Assembly (NCBI GenBank): GCA_934486965.1
Contig: CAKSQP010000049.1
Location: 1-10,257, forward strand
DNA: 10,257 nt
Direction of reading: 5' to 3'
From: an uncultured Eubacteriales bacterium
GTDB taxonomy: Bacteria > Bacillota > Clostridia > Oscillospirales > UBA644
The notes beneath the pieces were generated by a model. That model was not told the origin of the DNA and made no database searches. It saw only the letters and a list, made by a program, of their open reading frames with translations. Position 1 is the first letter of the stretch. Every line of letters begins with the position of its first letter. This document shows, one piece after another, positions 5,949-10,257 of this stretch. A program made the translations under genes and the position numbers.

Positions 5949-7334
5949 ATGAAAGACATAAAGATCGGGCTTCTGCCCCTTTACATCAAACTTTACGACG
6001 ATTCTATCCCCCAACTCCGCCCCCGTCTTGAAGTTTTCCTCAAAAAAATGACCGCGAAACTCGAAAACGAGGGCTTCAAAGTCGACGCGGCGCCTTTCTG
6101 CCGCATTGAAAGCGAATTTTCCGAAAATATCGCGAAATTCGAAAGAGACGGCGTTGACTGTATCGTCACTTTGCACATGGCTTATTCTCCCTCTCTCGAA
6201 AGTGCGGCGCCCCTCGCGAAAACCAAACTTCCGATAGTCGTTATGGATACGACCGAGACTTTTGATTTCGGCTTTGACGTACATATCGACGAGATAGACT
6301 ATAACCACGGTATCCACGGCGTTATGGATATGTGCAACCTTTTGCGCAGAAATAAGAAACCTTATGCGATTGCCGTCGGACACTGCGACGAAAGCGACGT
6401 CGTAAAAGAGACTGCGAAACTTGTCCGCACCGCAGTTGCCGCAACGAGCCTCAAAGGTTCGGCGGTCGGCGTTATCGGCGACAGTTTCAAGGGTATGGGC
6501 GACTTTTTGGTAACAAAAGACGAACTCAGAAAGAATTTCGGCGTTGAACTTGTCACAGCAGACGACAAAGAGATAGTCTCCCTTATTGACAGCGTAACCG
6601 AGGGCGAAATTGCTTCCGAAAAAGCATACGACAAGGAACATTTCGAACTCGGCGAAGAGATAAACGAAGAAAATTACGTTGCAAACATCAAATCCTGCCT
6701 TGCAACAAGAAAATGGATTGCAAAACACAACCTTTCCGCATTTTCCGTAAACTTCCTCAAGATACGCGAGGGCTATATGGATTCAATGCCCTTTATCGAA
6801 GCGTGTAAGGCAATGCAGAGAGGAATAGGCTATGCGGGCGAGGGAGATGCTCTTACCGCGGCTTTCGTCGGCGCGTTCCTCAAAACTTTCCCCGACACTT
6901 CCTTTATCGAAATTTTCTGCCCCGACTGGAAAAACGACAACCTGTTTATCAGCCACATGGGCGAAATGAATCTCGGAGTTTCCGACGTCAAACCGAAACT
7001 TTACAATATGCCGTTCGATTTCGGCGAACCCGCAAAAGACACCGTTGCAGCCTACGGACGTTTCAAGGGCGGCAAAGCGGTCTATGCGAATATTTACAGA
7101 GACGAAGAGGGTTTCAAACTCGGAGTTTCGCCTGTCGAAGTGCTTTCCGTTCCGCAGGACAGACTCGAAAATCAGATGCGCGGCTGGATACGTCCCGAAA
7201 AGGGCGCAAAGGCTTTCTTGAAGAGCCTCAGCGAAAACGGAGCGACGCACCACAGCTTTATGATATATGACGGAAACGTCGATATGCTCAAATTCTTCGG
7301 AAAACTTATCGGTGTTCCCGTAGTCGAATTATAA
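5949..7334 (+). CDS. L-arabinose/L-fucose isomerase superfamily protein
   Basis: This 461-aa protein matches the AraA/FucI fold, close in length to AraA (~500 aa). AraA enzymes bind Mn2+ through two Glu and two His. The equivalents here are E298 in YAGEGD (295-300), E321 in SFIEIFCPDW (318-327), H336 in SHMGEMN (335-341), and H434 or H435 in THHSFMIY (433-440). The N-terminal Rossmann-like domains (about 1-260) are less typical. Family enzymes convert aldoses to ketoses, so this is probably an active aldose-ketose isomerase of unknown specificity. It is divergent from textbook AraA, and the name araA is not justified. An AAAGGA site lies 8 nt before the ATG and the gene starts 17 nt after the amidohydrolase stop, so co-transcription is clear. 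The kinase two genes on would phosphorylate the ketose. Confidence 0.87.
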   Translation: MKDIKIGLLPLYIKLYDDSIPQLRPRLEVFLKKMTAKLENEGFKVDAAPFCRIESEFSENIAKFERDGVDCIVTLHMAYSPSLESAAPLAKTKLPIVVMDTTETFDFGFDVHIDEIDYNHGIHGVMDMCNLLRRNKKPYAIAVGHCDESDVVKETAKLVRTAVAATSLKGSAVGVIGDSFKGMGDFLVTKDELRKNFGVELVTADDKEIVSLIDSVTEGEIASEKAYDKEHFELGEEINEENYVANIKSCLATRKWIAKHNLSAFSVNFLKIREGYMDSMPFIEACKAMQRGIGYAGEGDALTAAFVGAFLKTFPDTSFIEIFCPDWKNDNLFISHMGEMNLGVSDVKPKLYNMPFDFGEPAKDTVAAYGRFKGGKAVYANIYRDEEGFKLGVSPVEVLSVPQDRLENQMRGWIRPEKGAKAFLKSLSENGATHHSFMIYDGNVDMLKFFGKLIGVPVVEL

Positions 7335-7351
7335 GAAAGGATCGGATATTT

Positions 7352-8896
7352 ATGAAATTCAATTCACCTAATCTCTCTCTTGCCGACCTTCTCGGCAAAG
7401 AATACATCGACAGCGTTGTAAAAGGCAACGTTGCTTTCGGAGTTATGACAAAAGAAGAGGCGGAAGCCCTTGCATACGAAAAAGTGGATTTCTACCCCGA
7501 AGAAATGCAGAAAAAGAATATCGAGTTTTCGAGAATGACGGGAACGAAGATAACCGACGCTTTCGAAAACGATAACGACGGTGCGGCAACCAACGCTTTC
7601 AAAAAGGCGTTCCATAAGGCGTCCGCTCCCGTAACGGGTTTCGGCTGTACCCGTCTCGGCGAAGACGGCAGACTTTACCTTATCGGCAAGAGCGAACACT
7701 ATCACGTTCCGTTCGGCCACCGTTTCGGCGGTTACAGACTTATCGAAAACGCCCATAAACTCGGAATTCTCAATCCTACTCACAACAACACGAGAGGATA
7801 TGTCACCCGTCTTGTCGAAAGAGAAATGATAAGGACCGCAAACTGCCTTGAAAAAGACGACAAAGCAGGTCTCGAAAAGGTTCTCGCGTCCACCGAACCC
7901 AAGGTAATAAACAGAGTTATAAACCTTGAAACCGGAAGCGTTGCCTGCGAAGCGGGCATGAAAATGATGCTTGCCCGTTTCTACCGTCTTGACGGGAGTT
8001 TCGAAAAAGCAAAATATGAGGGCAAGACCCCCGTATTTTTGGTAAACGGCGACGTCGACGGCGGAATTGAGGCAAACTACCACGGAACCTCCGTTTTTGC
8101 CCAGACTTTGAGAAACCTCTGGCCCGACTACTATAAGAAGATCGAAGAGGCGGGCATTTATAAAGTAGTTCCCGTTATGCTCAACGATATCGAAGACTTC
8201 AAAGCGAAAATGAAGAAATATAACGAGGGCAACTACAAGACCGCAGGTTATATCCACGAACTTATTCTTATGAACTACGGCGGAATCCGTCTTACAAAAG
8301 AATATGTACAAGAAGCGTACAAGATTTGTAAAGAATACGATACCCCGACAATGGACGACGAAATTCAGTCCTGTATGTGGTATCCCGGAATGTACCTCTA
8401 TCATCTTTATGAGATAGAACCCGATTTCGTAATCGTCGGAAAGGGATTTCCGGGCGGCGAATATCCTGCAAGCAAGATTCTTACTACCGCCGAAATGGAT
8501 ATCCTCAATCAGTTCGGAGCTCTTGTCACCAACGGTCAGGAAGAACTTGCGTCGCTCGCATACCTTATCACAATGACATTTTCTCAGGCAAATACCGAAA
8601 ATATCGCGCGCCTTTCGGATTATTTCGAACAGTCGCTGCGTAAACTCGGCGATAAATATTCGTCGGTAATAAGCAAGGTCGAAGGACAGGGACTTCTTGC
8701 CGCTATCCACTTCCACGACGTTCCGACAGCCGCAAAATGCGCGAAAATAATAAACGAGCACTGCATCGACACTTCGGCTCAACTTTATAAAGTCAACTGT
8801 CCTCCGGCAATCCTCTTAAAGCCGCCCGTAACCGCGTCCGAAGAGGTCCTCGACGTAATAATCAACGCTCTCGACGCGGCTCTTAAAGAACTTTAA
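7352..8896 (+). CDS. Class III PLP-dependent aminotransferase with N-terminal extension
   Basis: This 514-aa protein is longer than the usual 420-460 because about 90 residues precede the core. The core shows the fold-type I class III pattern: an entry region with FGHRFGGYRL (121-130), the cofactor loop NLETGSVACEAG (191-202), YHGTSVFAQ (243-251), DDEIQ (335-339) with D336 contacting the pyridine nitrogen, and VGKGFPGGEYP (362-372) with K364 as the Schiff-base lysine. LVTNGQ (391-396) supplies the phosphate-contacting Thr. The usual arginine in the VRGxGL-type motif is a glutamate here (VEGQGL, E444), so carboxylate recognition may differ. Class III also contains aminomutases, racemases and decarboxylases. 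In this operon it may add or remove an amino group on a sugar or cyclitol; the substrate is unknown. An AAAGGA site lies 10 nt upstream of the ATG. Confidence 0.9.
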   Translation: MKFNSPNLSLADLLGKEYIDSVVKGNVAFGVMTKEEAEALAYEKVDFYPEEMQKKNIEFSRMTGTKITDAFENDNDGAATNAFKKAFHKASAPVTGFGCTRLGEDGRLYLIGKSEHYHVPFGHRFGGYRLIENAHKLGILNPTHNNTRGYVTRLVEREMIRTANCLEKDDKAGLEKVLASTEPKVINRVINLETGSVACEAGMKMMLARFYRLDGSFEKAKYEGKTPVFLVNGDVDGGIEANYHGTSVFAQTLRNLWPDYYKKIEEAGIYKVVPVMLNDIEDFKAKMKKYNEGNYKTAGYIHELILMNYGGIRLTKEYVQEAYKICKEYDTPTMDDEIQSCMWYPGMYLYHLYEIEPDFVIVGKGFPGGEYPASKILTTAEMDILNQFGALVTNGQEELASLAYLITMTFSQANTENIARLSDYFEQSLRKLGDKYSSVISKVEGQGLLAAIHFHDVPTAAKCAKIINEHCIDTSAQLYKVNCPPAILLKPPVTASEEVLDVIINALDAALKEL

Positions 8897-8906
8897 GGAG
8901 AAATTT

Positions 8907-10257
8907 ATGTATCTTATCGGTATAGATGTCGGCACCACCGGCACAAAGGTTATACTGACGGACGAAAAGGGGAATATTATCGGCAAAGGCTATAAGGAAT
9001 ATTCCCTTATAACCCTTCCCGACGGAAAAGTCGAACAGCGTGCCGAAGATTGGTACGAAGCCGCGATCTTTGCGACAAGAGAGGCTCTTTCGCATTTTGA
9101 CGGCGACAAAAAAGATATCGTTGCCCTTTCCCTTTCGACTCAGGGCGGAAGCACTCTTCCCGTGGACGAAAACTACAAACCTCTTTCCGCGTCCTACACC
9201 TGGATGGACAGGCGCGGCGTAAAGGAGATAGAAGAGGCAACCGCCGAGGCGGGCGCCGACGCTATCTATAAAAAAACGGGTTGGGAGCCCGATCCGAGCC
9301 TTGATATCGCGAAATTCCGCTGGATGCGGAAACACGAAAAAGAGCTTTTTGATAAGGCTCATATGTTCCTCACAACTTCCGAATATATGAACTATCGTCT
9401 TACGGGAAACGCCGTAACAGACCCCGGCAACGCCGCCATGCGCCAACTTTTCAATATCAACACCGGCGACTGGGACGACGAACTTTTAAGTCTTGCGGGC
9501 GTTTCTCGCGATAAAATGCCGAAATGCGTTTTTACGGGCGAATATATCGGAAACCTGACCGAAAAAGCGGCGGAGGAACTGTCGCTCCCGACAACTGTTA
9601 AAGTTTATAACGGCGGACACGACCAATATTGCGCGGCGGTCGGCTGCGGGGCTGTCGAAGACGGCGATATGCTTCTGTCGACAGGGACGACTTGGGTCGT
9701 TCTCGGCGTTTCGAAAAATCCCATTTTCACCGAAAGTTTTCTTGCCCCCGGCGTTCACCCCTGCAAGGGCGTTTTCGGAAATATAGCGTCCCTCCGTTCG
9801 GCGGGTTCGGCTCTTAAATGGCTGAAAAACGTAATCGGAGAAGACGACTTCAAGAAGATGGACGACGAGGCTGAAAAACGCCGCGACAGCGCCAAAAACG
9901 TCTTTTTCTACCCGTATTTTGCGGGCGCGGGCTTTCCTCATAATATGGACAGTTTCAATTCCTGCGTTCTGGGTCTTGAACTGATGAACGACAAATACGA
10001 CCTTGCAAGAGCCTTAATGGAGGGCATCGCGTTCGAAACGCGCGGCGTGCTTGAAGAATTCGAGCGCTGCGGAACGAAGATAAAAGGTCTTAAAATGGTA
10101 GGCGGAGCGGCGAAAAGCAAAGTCTGGAGCAAAATCACCGCCGACGTCTGCAATTGCGAAATTTTCTTCCCGACCGAACCCGACACCTGCTGTATCGGGG
10201 CGGCTCTTCTGGCGGCGGTCGGCTGCGGTATTTACCCCGATTACGTCACCGCAGGCA
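8907..10257 (+). CDS. FGGY family carbohydrate kinase (3' end beyond window)
   Basis: The first 450 codons are visible; the family averages about 490-510 residues, so roughly 40-60 are missing. The start is the ATG at 8907, with GGAG 6 nt upstream and only 10 nt after the aminotransferase stop. Marks of the FGGY kinases are the ATP-phosphate loop GIDVGTTGTK (5-14), WMDRR (99-103), the catalytic base D239 in GGHDQYCAAVGCG (236-248), STGTTWV (258-264) and the nucleotide-binding MVGGAAKSKVWSKITADV (397-414). These enzymes phosphorylate ketoses, alditols or glycerol with ATP in the cytoplasm. The substrate-side segment STQGGSTLPVD (77-87) differs from the QMHG form typical of xylulose kinase. Specificity is therefore uncertain. 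It probably traps the product of the pathway as a phosphate ester before central metabolism. Confidence 0.93.
   Translation, partial: MYLIGIDVGTTGTKVILTDEKGNIIGKGYKEYSLITLPDGKVEQRAEDWYEAAIFATREALSHFDGDKKDIVALSLSTQGGSTLPVDENYKPLSASYTWMDRRGVKEIEEATAEAGADAIYKKTGWEPDPSLDIAKFRWMRKHEKELFDKAHMFLTTSEYMNYRLTGNAVTDPGNAAMRQLFNINTGDWDDELLSLAGVSRDKMPKCVFTGEYIGNLTEKAAEELSLPTTVKVYNGGHDQYCAAVGCGAVEDGDMLLSTGTTWVVLGVSKNPIFTESFLAPGVHPCKGVFGNIASLRSAGSALKWLKNVIGEDDFKKMDDEAEKRRDSAKNVFFYPYFAGAGFPHNMDSFNSCVLGLELMNDKYDLARALMEGIAFETRGVLEEFERCGTKIKGLKMVGGAAKSKVWSKITADVCNCEIFFPTEPDTCCIGAALLAAVGCGIYPDYVTAG

Noticed and set aside
5949..7334. Naming this gene araA or fucI
   Set aside because: The metal-site motifs support the superfamily, but the rest is too divergent and the operon lacks the usual arabinose or fucose partner genes in view.
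7364..8782. A 472-codon open frame antisense to the aminotransferase gene, and similar long antisense frames over the other genes
   Set aside because: They result from codon choice: the real genes rarely use TTA, CTA or TCA, so the opposite strand lacks stops. The antisense products show no recognisable motifs, and the sense frames carry clear family signatures and ribosome binding sites.

Overview
The window looks like a stretch of chromosome from a Gram-positive-type anaerobe, most likely a Clostridia-class Bacillota. The evidence is near-consensus TTGACA/TATAAT promoters with 17-bp spacers, purine-rich AGGAG-type ribosome binding sites at 5-10 nt, ATG starts, short AT-rich intergenic gaps and mixed AGA/CGT/CGC arginine usage. 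This placement is an inference; there is no rRNA or marker gene. No mobile element, CRISPR array, tRNA or rRNA is visible.

Left block (1-2390, minus strand): a cell-surface polysaccharide unit. A near-perfect promoter (2358-2386) drives UDP-galactopyranose mutase (glf, 1228-2325). A family 2 glycosyltransferase (167-1225) follows 2 nt after the glf stop. A hairpin terminator (139-160) comes next, then the first 38 codons of a probable membrane protein that runs off the window. Glf makes UDP-galactofuranose, and the neighbouring GT2 probably uses it or a related donor.

Middle (2390-3714): a strong terminator (2477-2520) separates the left block from a minus-strand DUF4432/aldose 1-epimerase-like gene (2561-3550). 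This gene is transcribed away from a divergent promoter region (3551-3714) that holds one sigma-A-type promoter for each direction.

Right block (3715-10257, plus strand): five tightly spaced genes forming an apparent carbohydrate catabolic operon. They encode a Gfo/Idh/MocA NAD(P)-dependent dehydrogenase, an Amidohydro_2-family metal hydrolase (lactonase-like), an AraA/FucI-superfamily sugar isomerase, a class III PLP aminotransferase with a long N-terminal extension, and an FGGY sugar kinase cut by the window end. A GC-rich GAAA-loop hairpin lies between the first two genes. All catalytic residues I could check are present, so the enzymes look functional. I do not recognise this combination as a described pathway. 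The aminotransferase suggests an amino-sugar, aminocyclitol or amino-alditol substrate, or formation of such a compound; this is a hypothesis. No transporter or regulator is visible, and the operon continues beyond the window. This block is the best candidate for something undescribed here.
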